64,000 nt of DNA from Dasypus novemcinctus (GCF_030445035.2 NC_080680.1:94121157-94185156); one strand, 5' to 3'; positions 11,227 to 22,339 are shown, numbered from the stretch's first letter. Translations and numbers: made by a program. Notes: generated by a model not told the origin, from the sequence alone.

Positions 11227-11855
11227 GGTAGACAATAATGGCCTCTAAAGATATTAATGTCCTAGTCCCAGAACCTGTAAATAGGTTAGGTTACATGGCA
11301 GAGGGAAATTAAGGTAGCAGATGAAATTAAGGTGGCTAGTCAGGGAATCGGATTTGGCTCAACAGATCGAGTGTCCACTTACCATATGGGAGGTCCAGGG
11401 TTAAAAAAAATCTTAAAAAAAAAAAAGATGGCAAGATGGCTAATCAGCTGACAATAAGAAAGAGAGATTATTAGCCTGATTTATTCAGGTGGTCCCAATG
11501 TAATCACAAGGATCCTTATAAGTGAAAGATGGAGACAAAAGAGATGAGTGATATGATATGAGAAAGACTCAACTGGCCATTGCTGGCTTTGGAGATGGAG
11601 GAATAGGGTCACGAGCCAAGAAATGCTGGCAGTCTGGAGAAATTGGAAAAGACAAGAAAACAGATGTCCCCCTAAAGCCTCCAGAAAGAAAACCCAGATC
11701 TTCCTTAAAGCCCAACTGTCACCTAAATTTTAACCTAGTGAGACCCATTTGGGACTCCTGACCTCCAGACTGTAATATAATATGTTTATACTGTTCTAAG
11801 CTACTAATTTTCTAGTAACTTGTTTCAGCAGCGATAGGAAACTAATGCAGATTTT
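11227..11855 (+). mobile_element. Probable MaLR-type LTR with a SINE inserted
   Basis: The landmarks run in the order of a familiar old mammalian LTR consensus: GATATTAATGTCCTAGTCCC, TTACATGGCAGAGGGAAATT, GGTCCCAATGTAATCACAAG, GGATCCTTATAAGTG, ATTGCTGGCTTTGGAGATGG, and an end like CAGCAGCGATAGGAAACTAA. The next bases, TTTTGGTATCTGGAAGAGGG, resemble the start of a MaLR internal region (primer-binding area). No coding domain is present. Family assignment is from memory. Confidence 0.5.
11344..11433 (+). mobile_element. Internally deleted mini DAS-SINE
   Basis: The head GGAATCGGATTTGGCTCAAC through GGGAGGTCCAGGGTT is joined directly to a tail-like AAAAAAAATCTTAAAAAAA, so all of the roughly 300-bp body is missing. 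The TSD AGGTGGCTAGTCAG (11330-11343) and AGATGGCTAATCAG (11434-11447) shows it inserted in this short form. The B box is cut. Confidence 0.8.
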
Positions 11856-11939
11856 GGTATCTGGAAGAGGGGCACTGGCTATACCTAATTCTTCTCAGAA
11901 GCACAGGGTAGGCAGTATATAGCCTGTTAATTAAACAAT

Positions 11940-12172
11940 TAGATTCTGCCTCAGATAATCTGTGATTTATATCCCAGTGTTTGCAAGCTATAAGTCCTTA
12001 GGCAAGTGACAGCCTCTCAACTGCAATTTCCTCATAGTAAAATAGAAATGATAGCAATGCTTCCCTCATGAGATTGTTGTAAAGATGAATAAACAACATG
12101 TGTGTAAGTGTTTAGCACAGTGTCTGGCCCATGATAGGCACTGAATAAATACTAGCCAACATCATTATCACT
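11940..12172 (+). repeat. MIR SINE
   Basis: A clear MIR core in plus orientation: GGCAAGTGACAGCCTCTCAA, TTTCCTCATAGTAAAATAG, GATTGTTGTAAAGATGAATA, AGCACAGTGTCTGGCCCATG and a final GCACTGAATAAATACTAGCC. Confidence 0.8.
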
Positions 12173-12574
12173 ATGCATCAATAACTGTTGGGCTGACCCA
12201 AATCAAAGCTATGACTGCCACATTTGGTATCTAAAAGGACAGGTGACTTGGGCTCAACATAAGCTGGCCTTTGTAGCCAAGATCCTTGGTTCCTAACAGC
12301 TGGGTCTCTAGATATCAGCACGATTTCTCACCAGGCAGATGGCTCTACATAGTTCTAGATCGTTTGTCTACTTTGCAATGTGACAACCACCAATAGCACA
12401 AGGAGAAGAGGTGTCTCAGTACAGAAGGAGGAGGTTATAGAGACAGGAAAAGGACCTGAGATGCCGGATGTGAGCAAAGTAGAGATCCCAATATGGTGGA
12501 GAATGGACAATACAAAGGCCAGGTAGACCCTGGCATGGTCAGAATTTACCTGAGACCCCACAATTTATATTAAA
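12173..12574. other. Unassigned non-coding DNA
   Basis: No recognised gene or repeat between the MIR and the L1 fragment. The minus-strand 68-codon frame at 12355-12561 has no known domain and no supporting context. Confidence 0.5.
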
Positions 12575-13685
12575 TGCTGCCCCCATTAGGATGAAGAAAA
12601 TGAAAAAGACTAACAAGTGTTGGCAAGAACAGGAGAAATTGTTGTCCTCATTCATTGCTGGTTGGATTATAAAATGGTATAGCCACTTTGGGAAAACATT
12701 TTACAGTTCCTCAAAAATTAAACACAGAGTTCCCATATGAAACAGCAGTTCCTACTATGTATTTACTTATGAGAACTGAAAACATGTGTTCACACAAAAA
12801 CTTGTAGGTGAGTATTCATAGCAGTATTTTTCCTAACAGTCAAAAAGTGAAGGGAAACGGACTTTGGCCCAGTGGTTAGGGCGTCCGTCTACCACATGGG
12901 AGGTCCGTGGTTCAAACCCCGGCCTCCTTGACCCGTGTGGAGCTGGCCATGCACAGTGCTGATGTGCACAAGGAGTGCCGTGCCACGCAAGGGTGTCCCC
13001 CGCGTGGGGGAGCCCCACGCGCAAGGAGTGCGCCCGTGAGGAGAGCCGCCCAGCGCGAAAAGAAAGAGCAGCCTGCCCAGGAATGGCGCCGCCCACACTT
13101 CCCGTGCCAATGACGACAACAGAAGCGGACAAAGAAACAAGATGCAGCAAACAGACACCAAGAACAGACAAACGGGGGGGGGGGAAGGAATTAAATAAAT
13201 AAATAAATCTTTAAAAAAAAAAAAAGAAAAACTTGTTAAAAAAAAAAAAAGTGAAAAGAGCCCAAATGTCCATTACCTGATCAAGTGGATAAACAAAATG
13301 TGGTATATCCACATCATGGAATATTATATAGCTATAAAAAGGATTCATGCTACAACATAGATCAACCTTGAAATGATTATGCTAAGTGAAAGAAGTCAGC
13401 CACAAAAGACAACATATTATGTAAGTCCATTTATATGAAATGTCCAGATTAGACAAATGCATAGAGACAGAAAATAGGTTGGAGGTTGGAGGTTGTCAGG
13501 GACTGGGGAGAGAGGGAATGAGGAGTGACTGCTAATGGATATGGGGTTTCTTTTGGAGTGATGAAAATGTTCTGGAAATAGACAGTGGTGATGGTTGCAC
13601 AACTCTGCATATACCACTGAATTATATACTTTAAAAAGGTGCATTTTATGATCTGTGAATTGTACCTTATTTTTTATTAATTTTT
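12575..13685 (+). mobile_element. L1M 3' end, plus orientation, split by a SINE
   Basis: The segment reads forward through the L1 3' portion: AAGTGTTGGCAAGAACAGGA, GAAAACATTTTACAGTTCCT, CCCAAATGTCCATTACCTGA, CTAAGTGAAAGAAGTCAGCC, GTGGTGATGGTTGCACAACT and ACTGAATTATATACTTTAAA, ending in an AT-rich tail. Only the last part of ORF2 and the 3' UTR are present. Confidence 0.85.
12852..13245 (+). mobile_element. Young CpG-rich DAS-type SINE
   Basis: Full-length copy with GGGAAACGGACTTTGGCCC head, B box GTGGTTCAAACCCC and many intact CpG sites (GGGGAGCCCCACGCGC), implying recent insertion. A short body variant lacks the usual 'agagctgacacaacaagatgac' stretch between about 13090 and 13110. The TSD is AAAAAGTGAA (12842-12851 and about 13246-13256). 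The A-rich tail is interrupted by GAAAAACTTGTT. Confidence 0.9.
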
Positions 13686-13689
13686 ATTT

Positions 13690-14520
13690 TTTAAGTTAGG
13701 TGCTACCATTGTGTGAGTGCCTACAATATGCCCCGAAGTAGTTTGCATACTTTAGCTCACTTACCAGGCTTTGGAAGACAGGTCTGACCTGCTGGTGAGC
13801 TTGAGCTTGAGCCAGAGCCAGTTTGAATTCTATATTTTTGGAGGGAGGTAAGAAGGAGAGAGGGAAAGTAGCCCAGTTTGGTTGGCAGGTATCGCAGGAC
13901 CTTTAAGACGATCTTTATGGAAGGGAAGGGTGCTGATGTCAGGGGTGTGAGAGCACTGACAGGTGAGGCTGCCTGGAGAAAAGCCACATCCCCAAAGCCA
14001 GAGAAGGGGCCAGCAAGTGTCTCCTATGTGGCTGCCTGATGTCAGGGACCTAGCACCGGGAGCCTACACTCCTCTCACTATATGACCCTCCATGTGCAGC
14101 AGGCAAAGGGAAATCCTGAAGGCATTAAGCAGGAGAATGACGTGACCCAGCTTGTGGGAATTGGATTGAAGAGGGGTAAGGGGAGAACCAGGGAGATGAA
14201 TTAGAAGGCTGAAGCCATCATCTGACTGGGAGAGGAGAGCAGCACTGCCCTAGGGAGGTGACCAAGATAGAACAGGTGTCTGCCCTCCTGGAACCTACTC
14301 TCTGATAGGGAAGATGGGCAATAGGCAGGTATACAATATAGTTATTCAGGGAACAACTGGAAAGCAAGAAAAAGCAAAGCAGTATGAGGGGCTATAGAAC
14401 CATGGGGACAGAATGACAGGGACAGAGAGTGTCAAAAGATAAATATGAATAGCCGAATCTAGCACTTCTATAATGCCACTTTTTTCCTTACATCCTGGCA
14501 TACACTGTCTTCTATTAGGT
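13690..14520. other. Unassigned non-coding DNA
   Basis: No gene recognised. Text at 14100-14340, such as GCAGGAGAATGACGTGACCC and TGATAGGGAAGATGGGCAAT, resembles scattered pieces of the same ancient repeat found at 25965-26475 and 35655-43210, but is too diverged for a firm call. Confidence 0.4.
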
Positions 14521-14524
14521 TTTG

Positions 14525-14640
14525 TTTTTTTAAACATATTTTTAAAAGACACTTAGATTACATAAAATGTTACATAAAAAAATGTAAGGGATTCCCGTAT
14601 GTCTATTAGGTTTTAACTATAGTGTATTCTATTATTGTTG
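14525..14640 (-). repeat. L1-type 3' UTR fragment
   Basis: AAAAAAATGTAAGGGATTCC and the following TTAGGTTTTAAC text match the reverse-oriented 3' UTR wording seen at 3600-3650 (GGGGATTCCC), so this is probably a short piece of the same L1 3' UTR group. Confidence 0.35.
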
Positions 14641-14649
14641 GGGACATAG

Positions 14650-15360
14650 GTATATCCTTTTTTTCCCCTTTTTTTTAAGAATCAGCAGCTTGAAAGATAC
14701 CATGTTCACACATTCTTCAGGAGTGTCACATTTGATATGGCCACTGGACACGCTTGACTTCTTTATTTATGATTCCTGGCACTTTTCCTTAGAGGCCGCT
14801 CAGAATAGCTTCTGATCCTGCTCACTCACAGAAACAGTGAAATCGAATCTTCCTGCACAAAGCCGGGTCCTAAGCAACTTTGCTTATGTAAGCTTCTCCC
14901 GCCCTTGGGGAGGAACTGGGTGGTTAAAGCCTTCCGCAGGCAGAACCCTGTACGGATTTCAAATGCGGCTCTCTTCACATAAACATCTTTGACTTGCTTA
15001 CTATTCTTCTGGTAAAGTGCATTCGTTTCCAGCAATCTTCTCGTTGCAATCAATAGCAGTTGTGTTCACACTACCGAAGGCCAAGTGTGGACCATTTGTT
15101 CTTCACTAACCTCTTTATATCCCTTTAAATGTTTTTGGTCTATCCCTTGGTAATATTCAAATCAATGCTTTGACTTATTTATTCTTTGGAAGTCTCATTT
15201 ATCTCCCTCAGCATCATACCACTTCTGTTTGATTGCTTTTGTTGAACTTTTGCACTCTGGGCAAAGCAGTGTGCTCAGAGAAGAATTATTGTTTGTCCAG
15301 GTGTCAAAGTGTGTGTGTAAGAATGAATTTGCATGAGCCTGAGTGTGTATAGCCTAATAT
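14650..15360. other. Unassigned DNA with a 75-codon minus-strand frame
   Basis: The minus strand carries an open frame at 15053-14826 starting MIATRRLLETNALYQKNSKQ. Past its stop are an AATAAA hexamer and then a long A-rich run (T-run at 14659-14680 on plus). This could be an old processed retrocopy, but I recognise no parent gene and the hexamer lies more than 100 bp from the A-run, so I leave it uncalled. Confidence 0.3.
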
Positions 15361-15364
15361 AGTT

Positions 15365-15494
15365 GAAAGGTCACTGTATTTGAAATCAAACACATCTAGG
15401 TTACAAGGAGAGTTCTTCCACGTTCTACCTGGTAATTTCGAGCAAGTCACCTGTAAAGGCCTCAGTTTTCTTACCTGTAAAATGGAAACATAGG
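15365..15494 (+). repeat. MIR SINE 5' part
   Basis: The MIR order is visible: AAATCAAACACATCTAGGTT, then CGAGCAAGTCACCTGTAAAG, and CAGTTTTCTTACCTGTAAAA. The copy is cut by the L1 3' end that follows. Confidence 0.65.
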
Positions 15495-15985
15495 ATCATA
15501 TCCGAGAGAAATGAAAATATAAGTCCACACAAAAACTTGGACATAGCAGCATTATTCATCATGACCCCAAACTGGAAAAAAAAAATGTCCATCAGCTGAT
15601 GAATGGATAAACAAAATGTGATATAGCCATACAATGAAATATTATTCAGCCATAAAATAAGTTCTGATACATGCTGTAACCTAGATGAATTTTGAAATCA
15701 TTATGTTAGGTGAAAGAAGCTAGACACAAAAGACCACATATTATGAGTCTTTTTATAGGAAATGTCCATAATAGGTAAATCCATAGAAATAGAAAGTAGA
15801 TTGTTGGTTGCCAGGAGATAGGGGGATTGGGAGCAACTGCTAACGGGTACAGGGTTTCTTTTTGAAAGTTTTCTGAAATTGGATAGTGGTGATGGTTGCA
15901 CAACTCAGTAAACATACTAAAACCATTGAATTGTACACTTTGGGCAAATTTATTACATTTCAATAAAGCCCTTAAGAAAAGAGAA
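15495..15985 (+). mobile_element. L1M 3' end fragment
   Basis: It runs forward from AGAGAAATGAAAATATAAGT through GCAGCATTATTCATCATGAC, CAGCTGATGAATGGATAAAC, ATTATTCAGCCATAAAATAA and GGTGATGGTTGCACAACTCA to the terminal CATTTCAATAAAGCCCTTAA. This is the typical last 0.5 kb of an old L1, truncated at its 5' end. Confidence 0.85.
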
Positions 15986-15989
15986 ATGT

Positions 15990-16895
15990 AATCCTTGCCA
16001 CTCTCCTTCCATATTAGGGTTGTGCAGATCATGTAATATAATGGAAATGAATGTGTTTGGACAACTCTGCAAATATAAAAAAGTCAAAGTCTTTGGTCTA
16101 TAATTGCTAAATATCTTCAATATTACGTGCATTCCACCCTAACTAGATGGTGGATTCCCTATTAATTCCAAAACTTTTTTAATGTAATAAAGAGAATTCT
16201 AGCTCTCTTTAAAAGCTAACTTAAAACAATTGCTGCAAGCTCACTCTCATGTTACTTTAAAAAAAAAATCTTCCCTGAACTTGACCTGTGATTCTGGAGA
16301 AACATTCATCCTTTCTGAATGGATGTCTCTTTTAGCATTGAATTTATCTTTATGCAATCTCCAGAAGGCACCTTCAGGTCTTCTCATTTTAAGAGATGAG
16401 CTTTTATTTCTCCCCCTCCTGAATCACAGCTAGTTCTTTCCCCAGAGGCCAAACAAAATTTCATGAAGCAGTCAGGATTTCAGTGGCTAACAAAATCCTT
16501 CCTCATTTTCTGAGATTCCTCTGTGCCTCTGTGCCTATTACTAACCGCTGGCAGAGCTTCACAGAGCCCCCGTATCTCTTAAGGAGCAACTCTTAGGGAC
16601 CACTCTGTTTAAGGTCAGTCCATTCAGTGGCCCCAGGCTGTGGGAGCAACGGGCGTCCTCCTCTTACCCATGACCTTGACTGGGTGCTGCATGCCTGCTG
16701 CAGGACAAATCGTTGTGGTTGCTGGTCTCTCAGGCAGCCTGTCTGCTGTTCTACCGTGTGAGGGATCTTTATGTCTGAACCGCATAAAGATGGGTAGATT
16801 GTAGGTGAATAGTGCCGTTGTCAAAACCAACTTGGCAACGCCTAATTTATAAATCCCTCAAATACCCTCTTTCCCCACCAGCTGGCTAGACTCTA
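15990..16895. other. Unassigned non-coding DNA
   Basis: No gene or repeat recognised. The ORF track frames here (16230-16433 plus, 16624-16830 minus) are short, lack domains and are not supported by composition. Confidence 0.45.
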
Positions 16896-16899
16896 TGCT

Positions 16900-17095
16900 C
16901 TGGGGCCTGATCAAACCTGGGTCCCAATCCTAGCTCTCCACTCACTTGCTGTGTCCTTGGCTGAGTTACCCGAGCTCTCTGAACCTCAGCTTCTTCCACT
17001 TTGCAAAGGGGTAATGGTTCCTTTTCTCATAAGGCCATGGTGGGGATGGAATGAGATTTGACTGGCATGCAGTGAGAGCCTGACTAGTGTTGGTT
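16900..17095 (+). repeat. MIR SINE
   Basis: Forward MIR landmarks: CAAACCTGGGTCCCAATCCT, CACTTGCTGTGTCCTTGGCT, TCTGAACCTCAGCTTCTTCC and GGGATGGAATGAGATTTGAC. Confidence 0.65.
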
Positions 17096-17176
17096 CTCTC
17101 TCCTCTCTTCTCTTACCCCAGTCTTCAAGGAAAGCAAGGTCTGGTCTGCATAGCAGCCTAACGGAAGTGAGAACTA

Positions 17177-17285
17177 AGGGGCAGTGGAAAGAACAATGCA
17201 CTTGGGGGCAGACATACCTAAGCTGAAGTCCCAGCTCTGATTTGTGACCTTGCGTAGACTCGTGTAACCTACACCTTCCCATGTC
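17177..17285 (+). repeat. MIR SINE 5' part
   Basis: The tRNA-like start (GGGGCAGTGGAAAGAACAAT), then GCTGAAGTCCCAGCTCTGAT and TTGTGACCTTGCGTAGACT, corresponds to the first 100 bp of a MIR. The rest is absent. Confidence 0.6.
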
Positions 17286-17289
17286 ACGG

Positions 17290-17660
17290 GGGTTAAGGTG
17301 CGGTGAAGAGCACATGGGATCATGGGTAAGAAGCAGCTCAGAAACATGTGAGGGGCCGTGTGGCTGGGAGGGTCTGCTGTCAGGACTGCTCTCCTGGCGA
17401 CACTGTGATTTGCCCTGTGTCCCCTGCCCCCACCTGCTCTTCATGGGATTTGATTCCCAGCTCCTCTCAAACTCACTTATGCAAGATCTGGCCAGTTTGC
17501 CCCGCTCTCCAGGCTGGGCAGGCTCCAGGGTCGCTCCGTAACCTGCAGTTTTAACTCCACACTCTCCCATCCCAAAGGCGCTTTGAGAAGCCCTGGGTCA
17601 GCTGGTGCTGGCTTGCTTGCAAGGGGTGTGGAGCTCCCGAGGGACCGGGGAGCAACCCTT
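17290..17660. other. Unassigned GC-moderate DNA
   Basis: Open frames on both strands (194 codons minus at 16986-17570; 86 codons plus at 17281-17541) overlap fully and run into MIR sequence, so neither looks like a gene. No other feature is seen. Confidence 0.45.
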
Positions 17661-17664
17661 CAAT

Positions 17665-17875
17665 TGTTTTCTCACTCGGCCACTTAGAGCTGGGCAAGTT
17701 CCTTAATTTCTCTGAGATTCAGATCCCTCATCTGTAATGGGTGCTCACAATAGTACCTACCTTGTAAGTGGCTGTGAAGATTAAATAAGTTATCACAGGT
17801 AAAGACTAAAATTCAGTGTCTAATGCATAGTAAGCACTCAATAAGTATTTGATATTATTATTGTTGTCTCTATTA
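17665..17875 (+). repeat. MIR SINE
   Basis: Well-preserved MIR: AGCTGGGCAAGTTCCTTAAT, CCCTCATCTGTAATGGGTG, GTACCTACCTTGTAAGTGGC, GTGAAGATTAAATAAGTTAT and AAGCACTCAATAAGTATTTG. Confidence 0.85.
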
Positions 17876-17879
17876 TTGT

Positions 17880-19905
17880 TGCTTGTTCATTCCGTTATTC
17901 ACTGGGCAGTCGCTCACTGGACATCTCTCTGCCGAGTGCCTGAGAGATGATGAACCCTGCCCTCGCAGACCTCGTGGTCCAGAAGAGCAGGCAGATAAGA
18001 CCATGGGCTGTCCCTGTACAGGGTGATAACAGAAGAGCCGTGCCGCGGGAGCCCGGAGGAGAGCGGCACTAGCTCCTCTTGGGTGGATCAGCAGGCGCCT
18101 CCTCGAGAGAGAACGTTTGAGCTGGGTCATGAAGGAGGCGTGGGGGTTCATCCGATGGTGGGGAAGAAGCCTGGAAGAGGGTCAGCCCAGCACGGGAACA
18201 GCACAAACAAAAGCAAAGGGGCTAAGAGAGCCCATACTTGGAACCAAAGACCAACGAGTGTAGTGGCTCGCCGGAACCTGCCAGTGGCATCCTGCTGCAG
18301 CACTTGTCCCTCTCAGCCTGCAGGATTTCTCTCAGCCCGAATCAGGAGAAAACATCCCAGGAGCTGCCCTCAGCCAAGATGAGTGGGAGATGGGAGATAA
18401 ATACCCCAGCTTCTAGCCCCTCGGGGTTCAAGCCAAACTTTTGTTGCACCCCTTTTCCCGGAGGTCCCCAGCCCCAGCAGGTTGAGCCCCAGTTACTTAG
18501 AATGGTGACCTGTCCACAAATGCACCCTGTGTGGGTGCTGCTCCCCTTCCAAATAAACCATCTGGACCCCAATCCTTTTCTCAGGTCCTGTTTCATGGGG
18601 ATCCCAGCTTAAGACCATGGACGAATCCTAAGACAACAAGCTGTTTAAGAGTTGACCAGACAGGCCAGTTGTCCAGAATCCCTCTGCTCATCGTCATTCT
18701 GGCAACTTAATTCTTCCAGTAATTGCTGAGCATTTAGTTCATGACCAACACTGGGCCAGGCACCAAGGGAGAGTGAAAGAACTGGAGAAAAAAAAAAAAA
18801 AGTACCTCAAGGAACTATTTGAGGAGGCAAAATTGATACCTGCAAAAAAGAGGAAATGATTTTTTTTTTAAGAAAAAAGGGTAAGGCAGGGTTCTGAAAG
18901 CAGTTTGATTTCATTTGATCCCGGGATGGTGACACAGGGAGAGGAGAGAAAAGAATGCTGCAAGGTGGGCTGGGGCCAGCATTGGAATACAGAATTTGGA
19001 ATAGCAAGTTTGGGGACTATAGGCCATGGGGAGCAATGGAAGGATTTTAAGCAGTGGTGGAAGAGGAGCAATCTAGGTGTGGAAGGATGTCTTGCTTGGG
19101 CTCAATGGAGGATTCCAGGGAGCGGGCCAGGCTGGAATCTGGAAGGCCCGTGAGGAGGCTGTAGGAGTAGCCTCCTCATGCCTGGCTGTGGTTGTGACTC
19201 CACCTCCATTCAGTCTCAGCTGGGCCAGGCTCCTCCAGGACTTCCCAACAGGCTCCAGCAAGGGCCACCTTCTGCCATCTGCTAAATGCTGGGCCACTTT
19301 CTGCCTTCCCCCTTTCTTTCAGACCTGTTTCCTTCTTGGCCTCCAAACCTACTCCCATTCCTCCTACTGTCTCCCATTATCTCTGACTTCAGAATGTTTG
19401 CTTTGGCTCCCACCGTCTCCTGTCCTTTCCTGTGGTTAGTTGTGGATGTTCAGCAAAAACCCTCCTTCCTACAAGCCGGCCCAGACTCATTAGGGCAGAG
19501 ATTGTCTTCTTTCTACTTTAAGTAAACGGAATTGGAGCAACCTTGGCCTTGGAAGACAGACTTTGTCTTCTAACGACTTTCCTGCAAAACCACAAATGCA
19601 TTTTGTCTCAATTTGAGGTGGTTCTTGCCTCTCATCTGAGTAACCTCAGGGTGAGTATGAAGCGGCGTCTGGCAGCCTTAAGATTGCACAGCGGATGCTG
19701 GGCTTTTGTGAAAAGTCGATTTTTCTGCAAACCAGCCGAGAGGGCAAAGACAAGCATAGGTGCTCCGTCCATTCAACAGACATCTATGAACCAGGCCTTG
19801 AGCTGGGTGCCGGGGAGTCAGTGAATATGACATCTTGGCACGAGAAAGGGTTATATCAAGTAGCATGGGGTCTCGAGATGGCACATGAAGCCCAGGCTGG
19901 CCTTG
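17880..19905. other. Unassigned DNA, partly ancient-repeat-like
   Basis: No gene is recognised. Parts at 17900-18150 (TGCCCTCGCAGACCTCGTGG, GAGCTGGGTCATGAAGGAGG) and 18900-19090 (AGCAATGGAAGGATTTTAAG) match scattered wording of the ancient repeat called at 25965-26475. Two A-rich runs lie at 18788-18801 and 18862-18872. The overlapping frames of 80-120 codons on both strands have no recognisable domains. Confidence 0.4.
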
Positions 19906-19909
19906 CATT

Positions 19910-20097
19910 TGCACAGCACTGTAGCCTTGCTACCTTGGACGTGTTATTGAATGTCTGCCTGCCCGAGTTTCTTCATCTACAAAAGAATAAAGAGAGTTCT
20001 TCCTTTATAGAGTTGTTATGAATTTAAGGAAAGGAATATATGAGAAAACATTAGCACAGAGCCTGGAAGAGAGTGATAATCAGATAAATGCTATCCT
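19910..20097 (+). repeat. MIR SINE
   Basis: Diverged MIR: GAGTTTCTTCATCTACAAAA, TAGAGTTGTTATGAATTTAA, TTAGCACAGAGCCTGGAAGA and a final CAGATAAATGCTATCC. It abuts the L1 fragment to the right. Confidence 0.65.
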
Positions 20098-20745
20098 TTT
20101 TTGTTTAATTCACATACCATAAAATTCACCATTTTACAGTGTACATTTCAGTGATTTTTTTTTTAGGATATTCACAAGGTTGTCCACCCATGACCACTAT
20201 CTGACTCCAGAACATTTTCACCACCCCCAAAGGAAACCCATTTGCAGTTACTCCCCATTTCACCCCAACTTCCTTAGCCACTAATTTACTTTCTGTCTCT
20301 ATAGATTGACTATTCTGGATATTTTATATAAAGGGAATTACACAATTCCATTTTTGTATGACTTCTTTCACTTGGCATTTTGCTTTCAATGGTTATCCAC
20401 GTTGTAGCACATACAGTACTTTATTCCTTTTAATTGCTTGATAATATTTCATTGTATGAATATACTACATTTTTGTTTATGCATTCATCAGTTGGTGGAC
20501 ATTTAGGTTGTTTTCACTTTTTGGTTATCATGAGTAATGCTGCTATGGGCCTTCATGTACAAATTTTCATGTGAATGTATGTTTTTAAATTTCTTGGGTG
20601 TATCCTTAGGAGTAGAATCACTGGGTCATATGGCAAGTCTATGTTGAACTTTTTGAGGAGCTGCCAGACTGTTTTCCAAAGTGGCTGCACACCATTCTAC
20701 ATTCCCACCAGCAGTGTATGAAGGTGCTAGCTATTCTTCATGCTA
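20098..20745 (-). mobile_element. L1M 3' end fragment
   Basis: A reverse L1M 3' end: CACATACCATAAAATTCACC, CCCATGACCACTATCTGACT, GTTTATGCATTCATCAGTTG, GTGTATCCTTAGGAGTAGAA, CTGGGTCATATGGCAAGTCT and CATTCCCACCAGCAGTGTAT. Confidence 0.87.
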
Positions 20746-20799
20746 GTTCTCAAAATACTTCCCCACATGCCATCAGCCAGCATCCCCGAGGGGAGCTGT

Positions 20800-20935
20800 T
20801 ATAGCACCAGGAGGGAACATGACATGCCCAGAGAGAGTCTCAGGACAAGTTAGTGGCAGAGCCAGGACCTGAGCCAAGAACTTTGGGGTCCAAACTGACT
20901 ATGCTGCCTTAGGCACCCGGGATCAGTCACCTGGA
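20800..20935 (-). repeat. MIR-like fragment
   Basis: ACATGCCCAGAGAGAGTC, AAGTTAGTGGCAGAGCCAGG and ACCTGAGCCAAGAACTTTGG match the head-proximal half of a reversed MIR. Confidence 0.5.
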
Positions 20936-20939
20936 TTTG

Positions 20940-21435
20940 TATCAGGTCCTTCTTCGGTGAGTAGTGTGAAGCCCCTGCTCACAAGAGTTCGCAGTTCCAG
21001 TAGGTGAACAGTGATGGCCCTGGCCTATCCGAGCCCCTCCTGGACATTAGAGACCCTGAGTCCCCCGACAGCTCGGTGCCTCCCCCAGCCACAGCTCCCC
21101 TCGGGGCCTGAGCCCAGACCAGGAGAAGTCACCAGTGGTGGGTGAGGTCTAGTAGTGTTGCTGGTGGGGAGGGAGCCACTGGAAGCTCCCCTTCCCAGAT
21201 TTCCTTTCTTTCACCGGGACTGGAGCCTGGCCCTGTGTCCCTCTTCCTGGTGGGGATCCTGACCCCATTTCTGGCCCACCCCAGATTCTCCTCTTTTGTG
21301 ACCCTTCTAGTCAACCAGTCATCCAGCATAGGTGAGCTCCCAGGGCCCTCTTAAGCTATGCTGAGGTAACCTGGGACCATAACTTAATTTTGCGGAAATT
21401 GGGTTTTCTCCTCTCTCACCCCTGTCTCGGAGGAT
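20940..21435. other. Unassigned non-coding DNA
   Basis: No feature recognised. The complementary frames at 21129-21329 (minus) and 21142-21354 (plus) overlap each other and carry no domain. Confidence 0.45.
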
Positions 21436-21439
21436 GGTT

Positions 21440-21745
21440 GTAGGTGCAGCATGGAGCAGTGGTTAAGGGCATGAATTTGGAAGTCAGGCAAGGATTGGTC
21501 TGAAGAGGAGGCACCACTCCTACCTTACGAGCTCTGTGGCCTTAAGCAACTCAGTTTAGCTCTCTGAGTCTCTTTTTCATACAGTGGGGTGCAGGTAAAG
21601 GGTTAAGTACAATAACTGGCAGAGAGTAAGGACTCAGTAAGGGCTAGCTACAGTTGTCATTATGCGAAGTAAAGGAGATGGGCTTGTAAAGCACCTAACA
21701 CAGTGTCTAGTCTACAGTAGGTGCTTAGTAAATGAGAGCTATAGG
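21440..21745 (+). repeat. MIR SINE, with a second partial copy
   Basis: A nearly complete MIR with tRNA-like head (CATGGAGCAGTGGTTAAGGG), CTCTGTGGCCTTAAGCAACT, and GAGAGTAAGGACTCAGTAAG at 21440-21663. A second 3' fragment (GCACCTAACACAGTGTCTAG, TAGGTGCTTAGTAAATGAGA) follows to 21745. Confidence 0.75.
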
Positions 21746-21749
21746 TTTA

Positions 21750-22335
21750 ATTATTCCATGCCTTTGTGTTGGTGATAGGTGCAGGGCCTGAGGGCCTGAA
21801 AGAAGGTAGTTTTAATCATCTCCCAGAACATCAATGCAACTCCAAATCATGTGCAGACCAGTGATCAGTGCAAAGCGAGCCCACGGGATGCTGGGAGATT
21901 TGCAACAGAGCCATGGCATTAATGAGCCAAATTGGAGGACTAGAATGAGAACTGTGAGTGGGAGAGCCGCCTGATGAATGCCAGATGCAGGGGCTTTAGA
22001 GGGTTGCTGGATTTCTAGGCACCCAAATATTTGCTGTATAAGCAGCCAGACATATTTCTAGGCTGATGAGCCAAGTACCAGCATACTTTGACAGCAAGTG
22101 TCATGTGACTAGACAAGACAGAAAGCCAGAAGATAGAAACCAGAAGCCAGTGGAGATCAAGGCAGACTTCCTGGAGGAGCTGGTTGTTGAATGGACAGGG
22201 TTATTGGGGGTGGAGGGAGGAGGGGGACGGGATACAGGAGGGAGGAAGGCACAAAGGCAAAAGTTGCTTAAGGGGGAAAAGCAAGGAAATGAAAATCTTT
22301 TAAAAATTTAATACAATGTTATCTTGTTAAAAGCC
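21750..22335. other. Unassigned non-coding DNA
   Basis: No gene recognised. The 81-codon plus frame at 22066-22311 is low-complexity, charged and glycine-rich (from GGGGTGGAGGGAGGAGGGGG) and has no known domain. Purine-rich text at 22150-22290 resembles the same ancient repeat seen elsewhere in the window. Confidence 0.4.
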
Positions 22336-22339
22336 AAAA

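Noticed and set aside
16986..17570. 194-codon minus-strand frame
   Set aside because: It runs through a MIR, is overlapped by open plus frames, and shows no domain or splice context.
18023..18612. Overlapping plus frames of 119 and 124 codons
   Set aside because: No recognisable domain, no CpG island or promoter, and the text partly matches an ancient repeat. A unique gene exon cannot be excluded but is not supported.
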